DNA of 64,000 nucleotides from assembly GCA_946811695.1 (NCBI GenBank), contig OX328124.1, forward strand, positions 100,746,998-100,810,997, read 5' to 3'. This DNA comes from Gonocerus acuteangulatus. Its lineage: Eukaryota > Arthropoda > Insecta > Hemiptera > Coreidae. How positions within the stretch are numbered: the stretch's first letter is position 1; the number at the start of each line of letters is the position of its first letter. The position numbers and the translations under genes are program-made. Positions 46,996 through 61,687 of the stretch are shown piece after piece. The notes below the pieces were generated by a model, which saw only the letters and a program-made list of their open reading frames with translations, was not told the DNA's origin and searched no databases.

Positions 46996-47689
46996 TTTAA
47001 TTTGGTACAAAAATCAGAAACGAAGGCAATAATATAAAAATAAACAATTAGAAATGAATGTACAAAATTTGTACATTACATTTAATTGAGATTGATTTCT
47101 GTTTTGTGTTTAGGTTAGTGCTCTTTAAATAGTGTTTTACGCTGTAGATATCAGGGTTATCTTCAGCGAATAATGTACCTATGTCCTGTTGAATAAGTGC
47201 TGTCGTTTTCAGTATATGAAACATAAAGTTTTATTAGAGCCACAATACGTATTGGGGAAAACAGACCTTTTTACAAAGGGAAAATTTAAAGTCCCACAAT
47301 TTCTTTTTTACAACAGAAAAATTGCATTTTGCTAAAACGAAAAAAAAAATACTGCCTTTTTCCCAGTATTTCCACTTTTTAAATAACTTTTCAGTGATGC
47401 TGCAAATATCAAACAGGGTATATATTCAAGGTTACCTCCATCAATACCTTGAATGAGTAGATACCTTGGTACTATCGGTCCTTGGGCTATATTTAGATTT
47501 GTGTTAAAGAGGCATGGGTATTGACAAAAGGCGAAGGGTATTCTAGTATCCACAACTCCCTGGTGCAACAGTTGACCCGCTACTACCTTCATGGCACAAA
47601 CAACAATTGGCAGTCAATAAATCTTATTTTGCTGGAGAGTAAGATTTATTTATTGTATTCACTTTTCCCAACCCGGACCAAATGCAAAT
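46996..47689. other. no firm feature; unassigned 86-codon frame
   Basis: A minus-strand frame with an ATG at 47592 runs 86 codons to 47332 (begins MKVVAGQLLHQGVV). It shows no recognised domain and ends in a poly-F stretch from an A-run, so I do not call it a gene. Confidence 0.3.
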
Positions 47690-47831
47690 TTATCTCTCCT
47701 TCTCCCCTCTCCCACCTTACTCTCACTCTCCGTCAATCCCTATCCCTCTCACACTCTTTTTTCTCTCTCCCTCTCTCTTTCTCTTTTTCGCCCACTCCAA
47801 CCCCCTTTCTTACGCTTTTCTCCCATCACTG

Positions 47832-47921
<90 letters not shown>

Positions 47922-47936
47922 CCCCCCCCCCCTCCC
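47690..47936. repeat. pyrimidine tract with pure (CT)n core and C-run
   Basis: A C/T-rich lead (47690-47830), then about 90 bp of pure CT (47831-47919), then 14 C. The LSLSLS and RERERE frames on the two strands are artefacts of this tract. Confidence 0.95.
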
Positions 47937-48192
47937 TCTCTTGGAAAGTTATAAAATTGGGAGGTTATAAACATTGGATGGTTATAATCATCCACGTAAT
48001 TTAATTAAGAAGGGCAACAAAAACTATAAATGTGAATTGACAAAGTTGTTCTACATTTTATTAGGTTTCATTTACACAAAACAAATGCATTGAAATCGGT
48101 TAAGATTTAGAGGCTGTAGCATTTTTTGTAGCATGCAAAATATAATGTCTAGGGTGAGCGACGAGAAAAATTTGTTATTTCTGGGCCAAACG

Positions 48193-48239
48193 ATGAGCGA
48201 CAGGCTGAAACCTGCAAGCCGCGTCGCCCTGTCGCTCAT
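48193..48239. repeat. hairpin with 12-bp perfect arms
   Basis: ATGAGCGACAGG is mirrored by CCTGTCGCTCAT around a 23-base loop. 'gagcgac' also occurs at 48153 and 48296. Confidence 0.7.
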
Positions 48240-48547
48240 GCCTATTGTAACCAGTCCTCCCTCATTCCTACTGCACTCCAACTTAACATTAATGTGAGCG
48301 ACGTTGCCCTGAAGCTTTTCGCTTATCGCTCGTATGGTATTCGAAGTCTAATATGTAGAGAGAATTATCGACGTCATAATCCCTGCTTTATCCATGTCTT
48401 AGGTTGCTCCTTCCACCCATTTATTTTTACTTTGCAAGACGAAATTGAAGATGGCTTTTTTAAAGTATACTTTCATCAATTCTGAAAGGTGAGGAAAGTA
48501 AGCAAGTCTGTTCTTTTTGATTCTCTTACTTGTCCGCTAAATTCATG

Positions 48548-49006
48548 TAGTCCTCCTGGGGCCTCAGTCAGTATCAGGAGGCCCTTGTTCATTCAGGCCT
48601 AATACTGTCCTCAGTATCCACATTTTGTATGTTTTTCAAGTATCTGATATATTTTTGAGCAATAGATTTAATTTCTTAAAAAGCATCAGGCCTTACAAAA
48701 GTCTGATAGTGTCGAATTTTTGCTTTTGTGGACATGGTTTTTTGTTCAAGTCATTCCGTACTATATGCTAATTCCATCTTATGTTTATCCTGTGCAAAGA
48801 TGTCGTTTGGTTGTATCCATTCTCCCAAATATTTTAATTTTTCTTTTTCAAATATTCTTCCATACCTAGATTCGTCGTTTTTTTAAATTAGATTGATTTT
48901 TTTTAAGGATGTGTTGCGACCAATTTTTTCTCTTTCAGTTTTTGTGTCTTCAATCTTGCGTTATTAGTGTTTTCTGACTAAATGACAACATCATCCGTGA
49001 ATTTAC
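48548..49006 (-). pseudogene. RTE-like LINE reverse-transcriptase remnant
   Basis: On the minus strand the first piece reads KFTDDVVI at 49004-48981, matching the FADDVV catalytic box of non-LTR reverse transcriptases. It is followed by SENTNNARLKTQKL. After frame breaks comes FEKEKLKYLGEWIQPND, then KHKMELAYSTE, a stop, and LEQKTMSTKAKIRHYQTFV with RPDAF. The KYLGEWIQPN and AKIRHY-x-T-V-x-RP patterns are familiar from RTE/BovB-style LINEs of insects. At least two stops and frame shifts make it a dead fragment. The remainder of the LINE is not adjacent. Confidence 0.65.
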
Positions 49007-49198
49007 TTTATATAATATTACATACAATTATTAGTATCTACAAATTTTAAAACATCTACATATATATAATTAAAAAAATATTTTAAGTTCAAAATTTTGG
49101 AATTAATCGCATCGTCGAATAACCGGTTTTCAACGTGAGACGCCAATAAACCTCAGCTACCGCATTCTGATTTGGGGGTTGTTTGTTATGTGTGACAG

Positions 49199-49300
49199 GG
49201 TATACTGTTGAACCCCAACACCCTAGCTGCCCAGAGGAGGGCCCGGCTGAGACGTGCTTTCACCGACGCTACCAGCGAGACGGTCACCTACGTCAAAACG
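49199..49300 (+). CDS. candidate internal coding exon of an unidentified host gene
   Basis: A GC-rich 102-bp island in AT-rich surroundings. It is preceded by AG (…tgtgacAG) after a T/G-rich run and followed by GTAATG. In the frame starting at 49199 it reads 34 codons without a stop, beginning GILLNPNTLAAQRRARLRRA and ending TSETVTYVKT. Third positions are strongly C/G (CTG, ACC, GTC, GAC), unlike every other frame here. Both splice phases would be 0, so it could be skipped without changing frame. The basic stretch QRRARLRRA suggests a cytoplasmic or nuclear part of a protein, but I do not recognise the family. No flanking exon was found; the next ones may lie far away. A different frame of the same stretch (from 49183) looks random. 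Confidence 0.4.
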
Positions 49301-49957
49301 GTAATGGTAAAGTCTCAGTAAAATTATCATGTAATACATGCTTGTATATCATTCCACAAACAATACACACAGACACTGATTTTTTTTATTCATTTTCACA
49401 GTTTTTACTTAATAAATCTGCACATTTACACGATTCACTAGTACATACACAATTGTAGTATTTTTGGCACATCGTAGGTTGCACCTTTTTTGTACAAACA
49501 CCAAGGAATTGCATTCTATGATATAAATATTTTATATATATGTGTGTTGGAGTTAAATAATTATTTGAAATAGGAATATTAAGCAGGCTAGCAGCAAAAA
49601 TAAACAAGGTAATGGCTAACATTAGAAAGCAACGGGAAGATTTAGCACAAAGTATACCAGAACATTCGTTTCATATAATATTGTTAGGAAAATATTTAGA
49701 TTTCTTTCATTTTTAGATACTTTTATTTATTTTGTACTATTCAATGAATAAATACCGTTTGTTGCATCTGAAGGAACTTTTTTTTTTCACTTAGGTTTAG
49801 GGAAAAAAATGAACTCTAAAAAGATAGAAAACATTTCCATAGAGCGAGTAAGGAGATCGTAATAATATATTCTCGCATCTAACATAAGAGGGGTGGAGCA
49901 TTTATTTACAACGCATAAAACGAAGAAATAAATAACCGAATACACTTATCTGTGTAA

Positions 49958-49962
<5 letters not shown>
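49301..49962. other. no recognisable feature
   Basis: AT-rich, possibly the intron after the candidate exon. No repeat partner was seen. Confidence 0.4.

Positions 49963-50020
<58 letters not shown>
49963..50020. repeat. (AT)n microsatellite, left of a Helitron-like element
   Basis: About 58 bp of AT. The tract appears to continue at 51160-51178, after the Helitron terminus. Confidence 0.95.
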
Positions 50021-50021
<1 letters not shown>

Positions 50022-51159
50022 TATATATTTGTCAAATACCACTCACTCACTCATCTATCAACGCCCAGCCCAAACCGCTCATCAGAAAATTTTGAAATTT
50101 TGCATGGACACTCCCTATATAGCGTAGGCGCTCGCTAAGAAAGGATTTTTTGATATTCGTATTTTTAAGCATTTTAGGGGGGTTTAAAGTTTGAGTTGGT
50201 TAGAGAAGGCAAGCCTATGCAGCCTGCGTTGCTAGAACGATAAAGAACAGCTGTTACCTTACATTATCTATCTCATAGTTTTATTTCTAATTGAGGTTAA
50301 TTTCAACTATGATGGCAGACCTTGAATTACTAGAAATTAACAGTCCCTCATAGAGTTTTAATTGCGTTTCTTTTCTGCCTGTCCCCGTCAGATAGGCTTG
50401 CCATATTTTTGGAGAGTTAAACCGAGACACATTAATATGAGATGGGCATACCAGGGGGGGGGGGGATAAAAAGAGTACACATTATAAGCAAAATGGTTGG
50501 TGAGTTTTAAGCCTAGCAACTAACGGGAAGGGGTAATCCTAAACTGTTAGTCTACCCAAACCTTAAAAATAAGAACGAAACTTTTTTTGCTACTTGATTT
50601 TCTTAAAAAAATCTCTCAGCCAAATAGTAGTGTCTGGCAGCTGGCAGCGCTGCGCAGGTAGTTCCAGCGTTTTACAGTTAGATTACTTCTCATTTCTTTG
50701 ACACTGTTAGCAGTAGTAACAATGTTGATTGTAGAAAAGTAACCGATTTATAAAAGATTCTTATAAACATGAATTCATTACTTTTTGCATCTTACAGCCT
50801 TTTCCGGGACATTGATAAAACCGGGCGGGACACCGAAACAATTGCAAAATACCGGGACAGTCCCGGTCAAACCGTGATGTATGTTATATCCTTAGGTTTT
50901 CCATGCGAGGTAATAATATCCGGAACCCTTGCACACCCTCTTCGCCTATAACCTTGGTAATACTCGTAAATATATTGGGTGTTACCATATGACTTCTTGG
51001 AAACATAAACTTTTAAATTTTAACGCCCATTGAATAAAATATAGTATGACGGGAACCGTGCTGTAATAAACTGCACAGAATTGTATAGTAACGTAATTTT
51101 AATTTAACGCAATAAAATAACTACTTATCTGCCGTGACGAAGCACGGGTATTTAGCTAG
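50021..51159 (+). mobile_element. non-autonomous Helitron with hairpin and CTAG end
   Basis: The 3' end shows hairpin CCGTG-acgaag-CACGG (51132-51147), then GTATTTAG, CTAG at 51156-51159 and a following T inside an AT run: all the marks of a Helitron 3' terminus. The body is non-coding; the 60-codon frame at 50769-50951 spans GC-rich 'ccgggacag' repeats. The 5' end is placed at the edge of the AT tract and is uncertain. The terminus differs from the one at 41945, so it is a separate family. Confidence 0.6.
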
Positions 51160-51178
51160 TATATATATATATATATTT

Positions 51179-53642
51179 ATATTCCGACGCAACTGTGAAT
51201 AGGCTTCGAATATCAGTGCCCTTTCTTGAAATTCATAGTAATTCGTATTGTATTTTTTTTTGAGAGAGAGAGTTTTTCACATAAATATAATAAAAGAAAA
51301 AGCATAAATTATAGGTGTTATGGAAAATGGCTGGAGAGGCTCATCTCATTTATATGAAAACTTCCTATTCCATCCTAATTAATGATTCATTTTTAAAAAA
51401 ATTCCCTGATATTTATAATCAAATCTATTATTCAATATTTCCCCGTCTATTATAATAATAATAATTATTATCTATTATTCGGTAATTAATATACTTATTT
51501 TTAGAGATAGTCTTAATTTTTCTCACCTATGCCATGCAAGACACCTATTAACCTGAGCTAGCCAATCACGCAACCTGTACCTAGAAAACAGGATACCTAG
51601 TTCTACAGATTTGCTAACACCAGAGCAAGCCCTTAGCTAGATTATATTCCAAAGCAAGAGGTTCCTGTGGGCGGGCCTTCCCGCTGGAACTCATCATTTA
51701 TTTATTTAATTGATAGGAACAGGGAGTAAATGGTCAATTGAAATCCCCGTCATCTATACCTACTTTCCTTTAGGCCCTTTCCTATGGGAGCTTCCAACTT
51801 GCTGCCTATATCATGATGTATTTTTTCGAGAAGACCATTAACCTTCAAGTACTGACATATTTTTCTCTACGTCAGTACTGACATATGGTCCCACGGATAT
51901 TCTGATTTTTCAAAAAGATTTAAATAAAATAAAATGTTTTATAAAAATTGTATTGATTGCAAGTGGGGAGTATTTTAATTTCATTTTCTTTCGTTTTCCG
52001 TATATAAAAGTACCCCAAATCTATATTATTTTTATAAATATTCATTAATTTAATTAATGAAGGTACTTGGCTGGGAAAAGGTACTAAAGAGAAGACCTCA
52101 CACTTCCTTTTAGCATTATGCAACAACACACTCTTAGGAAATGTTGACCCTCAATTGAGTTGCTTCCTATTTAACGGTTTATGTATATTATTTTCAGAAG
52201 ATTATTATTATTAATGCGAATTAATAGTTGAATAAATATAATATTATTGAAAAAAACTGAAAGTGTGTTTCTTCGCGAACAATGATGTCATTAAGATAAA
52301 AGTTCGCCAATAACTTTGACAGTTGGAGTTTAAGTACAAAGATCTCAGCCAGTCGGTTATCTGAAAAGTTTTTCCCAGATAAAGTCCAGAATAAATTGAA
52401 TTCCGTCTTAAGATTGGACCTTTTAATTTTCTCCGACTTTCTCCCTTTCATACAATGTTTTTAGGATCTTTATACAGTTATTATTATATTATTATCTGCT
52501 TAAACACATTGATTACCATAGAAATTTATGCTCAATTAGATGGTGGTCAGATTCCAATGCAAGAATTGGCGTCTTAATAATAACAATGCAAGGTACACGA
52601 CGTTTCTCATAGTTAGGAGTCGAGCGCCATTAATGTGTAGTTTGCATCCTAGGAAATAGGTCAAAATACGACATATTTCTAGGATTTTAGGGTCGGATTT
52701 TTCTATGAACTTTCAAAACCTACCGTCTGCCCTAGCGCACGATCTCTCAACTTTCTCTTTTCGATTCTCCAATGGGAAGGGGTCATTTTTATGTGAGGTT
52801 ATTGTAGAGAAATCTATGTCGGTTTTATATTTGTCATTTTTTTAGCTGAAGTGGCTCATAAATTGCCAAAAATCTAATTTTGTCACTGTTCTGCCAATAA
52901 CGTTGAATGTATACCCGTAATCATAAACGTAGTCACTTTTGATGTTGAAGAGGATTAAATTTATTTCCCAAAAAGTATCTTTGAATGCCTAAAATGTAAA
53001 CATGAATAGTGACAAATAAGCTTTTGTTTTTTACGTAGTCCGAAAAGTGTATTATCAATGTGACCTACACTTCATTAATAGTTACTAAAAATTTTATAAG
53101 TTAGTTTACTCTACCTACTTAGGACTTTAAGAAAGAATAGTAAGAAAGTTAGAATAATTAATTAAAAATATTGGATAAAAATACAAATATTTCTTGTATT
53201 TTTAAAAATAAAATGTTACTACTTTCTGAAGGACTAGAAAATAAAATATTTAATTTAACGAACTTTCGTAATGAGCAGAATCTTCCTTTTATGTTATGAA
53301 ATTTACTTACTCAAAAGTACCTTTGAATGCATAAAATGTTGATATGAATGAAAAAAACACGCATTCATTTATAAAGTTGTCGAAATGTATATTATCTATG
53401 TGAAGTAGGCATAAAAAGATTACCTCTTTCAATTTCATTTTACCCCAAATTTCATTTTCAAATTCCAAAAATTGTGGGAAAAAGTGGGATTTAAATCATG
53501 TTTGATCACCCTGTATGTCAAACAGTGAATTGTTTTCATGATCCCTAAGCTTAAACCAGTCCACAAAACCGCTTATGCAATGTGAGAATTTAACCAGTTA
53601 GCTACAGGATATTGTGAAAAACATTAATGAGTGCTTATGTAG
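51179..53642. other. no firm feature; one pair of diverged direct repeats
   Basis: 'gtatctttgaatgcctaaaatg' at about 52974 and 'gtacctttgaatgcataaaatg' at about 53318 head two related stretches of about 110 bp. A 76-codon minus frame from an ATG at 52451 has no recognised domain. Otherwise AT-rich. Confidence 0.4.
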
Positions 53643-54125
53643 TTGGCAGAAAAAATGTTTAAAAAGAGAGTATTAGGGTGTCATTTTCATAGAAGAATTA
53701 CAGTTTACGTTCAATATAATAAAATATTCTTAGAACGGAGCTCTCTGTTCTCTAAGGTTGGGAACCAAAGTTTATATCAGGTTCTGGTGTTTCAGGGAAG
53801 TAATAAATGGACGTTACGTAGGTTTATATTTGATGAAGTTTTAAGGAGCGATTCGGGAGTATCGTCCCGACGTTTTTACGATCCGGAGGGTACGGCTGGG
53901 ATCAGCAGTTATCCAGACACTTTCCGGAAGTTCAGAATGGACGAGGTTACAAGCCAGAGGACCGAGGGCTTTTTCATGGGGCTGGGGGTTATTTTTGTCG
54001 GTGGGGATTATTGGGGTTTCGGGTTATTGAAGATTTCGGATTTCATAGCCATTATAATGGTCGTATTTTCTCAGATCCGAAATGAGAAGCTTTGTCTCGG
54101 TGTTATCCAAAGTGTTCTATATTGA
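53643..54125 (+). other. unassigned 160-codon open frame
   Basis: The longest frame outside arrays and transposons, in a GC-richer island (about 53750-54080). Its first codon is TTG; the first ATG in frame is at 53655. It contains FYDPEGTAGISSYPDTF and a glycine-rich hydrophobic part. No domain, signal or splice site convinced me. It may be an exon, a decayed transposon or chance. Confidence 0.2.
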
Positions 54126-54892
54126 CCCCCAAGGGGCCGATGACGAACGAAAAGCGGTCCATGTGAGTGAATAAATAATTTGAGACTATAATATGTAAAG
54201 GGGTGCCCACAGTATTCGATCTCATGAAAGCAAGTCGTGATTACTGCAGAAAATAAAAGATGTGCGCTCTTTTGCTTCAACAAGATACACCAGTTACTCA
54301 TAGAAATATGGAATATCACTAGGAAATTTGTAATTTATTTTCCATTTTCATAAAACGTTTCAAATCTTCTTACAAAAAAAAAAAAAAAAAAAAAAAATGC
54401 TTAATATTACAACTAACTTAGTTGAGGTAAAATTTGGAAATTTCTTATAAAAGCATTACTTCATTTCATTCTTGTACTTTATTTCTTTTCTAAAAGGAGA
54501 TCATAATTAGCCAATTTCTTGAATACCACTGAAAACAGATAAACTAAAAGCCGGATTTGCAGGAATTTATGTATTATTATTATTATTCATATTCACATAA
54601 ACACACGACACACGATGACAAAAATATGATCAAAAAAGATTCCGTTTGTAGATTAGTTTTAGCATCGTAGGGAGTCGTTGAGTTCATCTAAATATTTCGA
54701 GTATATAGTTTTTATATGATGGCCGCCCAGTGGTAGAACTTTCTAGCCTGTCGCCGGATATGTAAAGATGACGACTACAGTACGTAAAAAAAAAAGGATG
54801 AAATAAAATATATATAAAACAATTAAATATAAAATACATATAAAATGTGTATATAAAAGTGCACATATACTGTATAGAACTAGAAAGTGATG
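54126..54892. other. no recognisable feature apart from an A-run
   Basis: A-run at about 54374-54397. A weak F1-terminus-like phrase (aaaagccggatttgcaggaa) is at 54546. Nothing else was recognised. Confidence 0.4.
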
Positions 54893-54996
54893 GTTAAAGA
54901 ACTTGACCTTTCAAATTATACGATTTATTTTTGTACCAAATTTCATTAAAATCGGAGAATTTTTGGGGCAGTTAGGGAGCAAAAACACACACACAA

Positions 54997-55060
<64 letters not shown>
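54893..55060 (-). mobile_element. F1 block with (AT)n core
   Basis: 'ttaaagaacttgacctttc' and 'gtaccaaatttcattaaaat' followed by (AC)n and then (AT)n (55000-55058) form the minus-strand F1 block and core. SINE2 copy c is inserted into the AT tract, which resumes at 55399. Confidence 0.65.
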
Positions 55061-57020
<1,960 letters not shown>

Positions 57021-60000
57021 ATACTATAACCAGCGCTGTAGTTTCTCTGAATACTATAACCAGCGCTGTAGTTTCTCTGAATATTATAACCAGCGCTGTA
57101 GTTTCTCTGAATACTATAACCAGCGCTGTAGTTTCTCTGAATACTATAACCAGCACTGTAGTTTCTCTGAATATTATAACCAGCGCTGTAGTTTCTCTGA
57201 ATACTATAACCAGCGCTGTAGTTTCTCTGAATATTATAACCAGCGCTGTAGTTTCTCTGAATACTATAACCAGCGCTGTAATTTCTCTGAATACTATAAC
57301 CAGCGCTGTAGTTTCTCTGAATACTATAACCAGCGCTGTAGTTTCTCTGAATACTATAACCAGCGCTGTAGTTTCTCTGAATACTATAACCAGCACTGTA
57401 GTTTCTCTGAATATTATAACCAGCGCTGTAGTTTCTCTGAATACTATAACCAGCGCTGTAGTTTCTCTGAATACTATAACCAGCACTGTAGTTTCTCTGA
57501 ATATTATAACCAGCGCTGTAGTTTCTCTGAATACTATAACCAGCGCTGTAGTTTCTCTGAATATTATAACCAGCGCTGTAGTTTCTCTGAATACTATAAC
57601 CAGCACTGTAGTTTCTCTGAATATTATAACCAGCGCTGTAGTTTCTCTGAATACTATAACCAGCGCTGTAGTTTCTCTGAATATTATAACCAGCGCTGTA
57701 GTTTCTCTGAATACTATAACCAGCGCTGTAGTTTCTCTGAATACTATAACCAGCGCTGTAGTTTCTCTGAATACTATAACCAGCACTGTAGTTTCTCTGA
57801 ATATTATAACCAGCGCTGTAGTTTCTCTGAATACTATAACCAGCGCTGTAGTTTCTCTGAATATTATAACCAGCGCTGTAGTTTCTCTGAATACTATAAC
57901 CAGCGCTGTAGTTTCTCTGAATACTATAACCAGCGCTGTAGTTTCTCTGAATACTATAACCAGCGCTGTAGTTTCGCTGAATACTATAACCAGCGCTGTA
58001 GTTTCTCTGAATACTATAACCAGCACTGTAGTTTCTCTGAATATTATAACGAGCGCTGTAGTTTCTCTGAATACTATAACCAGCGCTGTAGTTTCTCTGA
58101 ATACTATAACCAGCACTGTAGTTTCTCTGAATATTATAACCAGCGCTGTAGTTTCTCTGAATACTATAACCAGCGCTGTAGTTTCTCTGAATATTATAAC
58201 CAGCGCTGTAGTTTCTCTGAATACTATAACCAGCACTGTAGTTTCTCTGAATATTATAACCAGCGCTGTAGTTTCTCTGAATACTATAACCAGCGCTGTA
58301 GTTTCTCTGAATATTATAACCAGCGCTGTAGTTTCTCTGAATACTATAACCAGCGCTGTAGTTTCTCTGAATACTATACCCAGCGCTGTAGTTTCTCTGA
58401 ATACTATAACCAGCGCTGTAGTTTCTCTGAATACTATAACCAGCGCTGTAGTTTCTCTGAATACTATAACCAGCGCTGTAGTTTCTCTGAATATTATAAC
58501 CAGCGCTGTAGTTTCTCTGAATACTATAACCAGCGCTGTAGTTTCTCTGAATACTATAATCAGCGCTGTAGTTTCTCTGAATACTATAACCAGCCCTGTA
58601 GTTTCTCTGAATATTATAACCAGCGCTGTAGTTTCCCTGAATACTATAACCAGCGCTGTAGTTTCTCTGAATATTATAACCAGCGCTGTAGTTTCTCTGA
58701 ATACTATAACCAGCACTGTAGTTTCTCTGAATATTATAACCAGCGCTGTAGTTTCTCTGAATATTATAACCAGCGCTGTAGTTTCTCTGAATACTATAAC
58801 CAGCGCTGTAGTTTCTCTGAATATTATAACCAGCGCTGTAGTTTCTCTGAATACTATAACCAGCACTGTAGTTTCTCTGAATACTATAACCAGCACTGTA
58901 GTTTCTCTGAATATTATAACCAGCGCTGTAGTTTCTCTGAATACTATAACCAGCGCTGTAGTTTCTCTGAATATTATAACCAGCGCTGTAGTTTCTCTGA
59001 ATACTATAACCAGCGCTGTAGTTTCTCTGAATACTATACCCAGCGCTGTAGTTTCTCTGAATACTATAACCAGCGCTGTAGTTTCTCTGAATACTATACC
59101 CAGCGCTGTAGTTTCTCTGAATACTATAACCAGTGCTGTAGTTTCTCTGAATATTATAACCAGCGCTGTAGTTTCTCTGAATACTATAACCAGCGCTGTA
59201 GTTTCTCTGAATACTATAACCAGCGCTGTAGTTTCTCTGAATACTATAACCAGCACTGTAGTTTCTCTGAATATTATAACCAGGGCTGTAGTTTCTCTGA
59301 ATACTATAACCAGCGCTGTAGTTTCTCTGAATATTATAACCAGCGCTGTAGTTTCTCTGAATACTATAACCAGCGCTGTAGTTTCTCTGAATACTATAAC
59401 CAGCGCTGTAGTTTCTCTGAATACTATAACCAGCGCTGTAGTTTCTCTGAATACTATAACCAGCGCTGTAGTTTCTCTGAATACTATAACCAGCACTGTA
59501 GTTTCTCTGAATATTATAACCAGCGCTGTAGTTTCTCTGAATACTATAACCAGCACTGTAGTTTCTCTGAATACTATAACCAGCACTGTAGTTTCTCTGA
59601 ATATTATAACCAGCGCTGTAGTTTCTCTGAATACTATAACCAGCGCTGTAGTTTCTCTGAATATTATAACCAGCGCTGTAGTTTCTCTGAATACTATAAC
59701 CAGCGCTGTAGTTTCTCTGAATACTATACCCAGCGCTGTAGTTTCTCTGAATACTATAACCAGCGCTGTAGTTTCTCTGAATACTATACCCAGCGCTGTA
59801 GTTTCTCTGAATACTATAACCAGCGCTGTAGTTTCTCTGAATATTATAACCAGCGCTGTAGTTTCTCTGAATACTATAACCAGCGCTGTAGTTTCTCTGA
59901 ATACTATAACCAGCGCTGTAGTTTCTCTGAATACTATAACCAGCACTGTAGTTTCTCTGAATATTATAACCAGCGCTGTAGTTTCTCTGAATACTATAAC

Positions 60001-61130
60001 CAGCGCTGTAGTTTCTCTGAATATTATAACCAGCGCTGTAGTTTCTCTGAATACTATAACCAGCGCTGTAGTTTCTCTGAATACTATAACCAGCGCTGTA
60101 GTTTCTCTGAATACTATAACCAGCGCTGTAGTTTCTCTGAATACTATAACCAGCGCTGTAGTTTCTCTGAATACTATAACCAGCACTGTAGTTTCTCTGA
60201 ATATTATAACCAGCGCTGTAGTTTCTCTGAATACTATAACCAGCGCTGTAGTTTCTCTGAATACTATAACCAGCACTGTAGTTTCTCTGAATATTATAAC
60301 CAGCGCTGTAGTTTCTCTGAATACTATAACCAGCACTGTAGTTTCTCTGAATATTATAACCAGCGCTGTAGTTTCTCTGAATACTATAACCAGCGCTGTA
60401 GTTTCTCTGAATATTATAACCAGCGCTGTAGTTTCTCTGAATACTATAACCAGCGCTGTAGTTTCTCTGAATACTATACCCAGCGCTGTAGTTTCTCTGA
60501 ATACTATAACCAGTGCTGTAGTTTCTCTGAATACTATACCCAGCGCTGTAGTTTCTCTGAATACTATAACCAGCGCTGTAGTTTCTCTGAATATTATAAC
60601 CAGCGCTGTAGTTTCTCTGAATACTATAACCAGCGCTGTAGTTTCTCTGAATAATATAATCAGCGCTGTAGTTTCTCTGAATACTATAACCAGCACTGTA
60701 GTTTCTCTGAATATTATAACCAGCGCTGTAGTTTCTCTGAATACTATAACCAGCGCTGTAGTTTCTCTGAATATTATAACCAGCGCTGTAGTTTCTCTGA
60801 ATACTATAACCAGCACTGTAGTTTCTCTGAATATTATAACCAGCGCTGTAGTTTCTCTGAATACTATAACCAGCGCTGTAGTTTCTCTGAATATTATAAC
60901 CAGCGCTGTAGTTTCTCTGAATACTATAACCAGCGCTGTAGTTTCTCTGAATACTATAACCAGCGCTGTAGTTTCTCTGAATACTATAACCAGCGCTGTA
61001 GTTTCTCTGAATATTATAACCAGCGCTGTAGTTTCTCTGAATACTATAACCAGCGCTGTAGTTTCTCTGAATACTATAACCAGCGCTGTAGTTTCTCTGA
61101 ATACTATAACCAGCGCTGTAGTTTCTCTGA
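57021..61130. repeat. 30-bp satellite array, 137 monomers
   Basis: The monomer reads ATACTATAACCAGCGCTG plus TAGTTTCTCTGA and repeats without a length change over 4110 bp, so the period stays divisible by three. Each monomer has the 8-bp palindrome CAGCGCTG. Common variants are ATATTATAAC and CAGCACTG, the latter nearly always followed by an ATATTATAAC monomer. The rarer ATACTATACC pairs recur at 59031/59091, 59721/59781 and 60471/60531, indicating higher-order units of 22-25 monomers. Four of the six frames lack stops, giving frames of over 1200 codons on both strands that start with GTG. I treat these as non-coding. Confidence 0.97.
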
Positions 61131-61383
61131 ATAAATTTACAAGAGTTGTAAAGTCATTATTTAAACAACCTGTATTAATTTCGACTCAAAAATTACTGTT
61201 GCGCACATTTTAATGAACTACCTTAAATGTAACCAAAACAGCAAGGAACTCATGATATCCAAAATAAAAACATTGATGAATAGAAGAGAAAATAACGACC
61301 ATTAAAACCTTCTCACGTTCCTCAAGAATATAAAAATGAAAATACTAGAGGAAAAAGTTTATAAACTGCTTATAAAATTCACC
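61131..61383. other. no recognisable feature
   Basis: AT-rich DNA between the satellite and the F1 hairpin. Confidence 0.5.
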
Positions 61384-61547
61384 TTTTAGCGAGGTTCCTC
61401 TCTCCCCCATAGGGAGGAACCCCGCTTATAAGGTTGATACAATGTAACAATCCGGAAGTGCCGACAAGAAAATTTCGCGTTTCAGAACCCCTAGAGACCG
61501 AAAATAACGGTGGTTCAAATTTGTATATATATATGTATATATTTATT

Positions 61548-61597
<50 letters not shown>

Positions 61598-61635
61598 TAT
61601 TTATATATATATCTTAAAAAAACAAAAGACAACAG

Positions 61636-61687
<52 letters not shown>

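Noticed and set aside
47521..47995. LSLSLS and RERERE frames
   Set aside because: They are products of the CT microsatellite.
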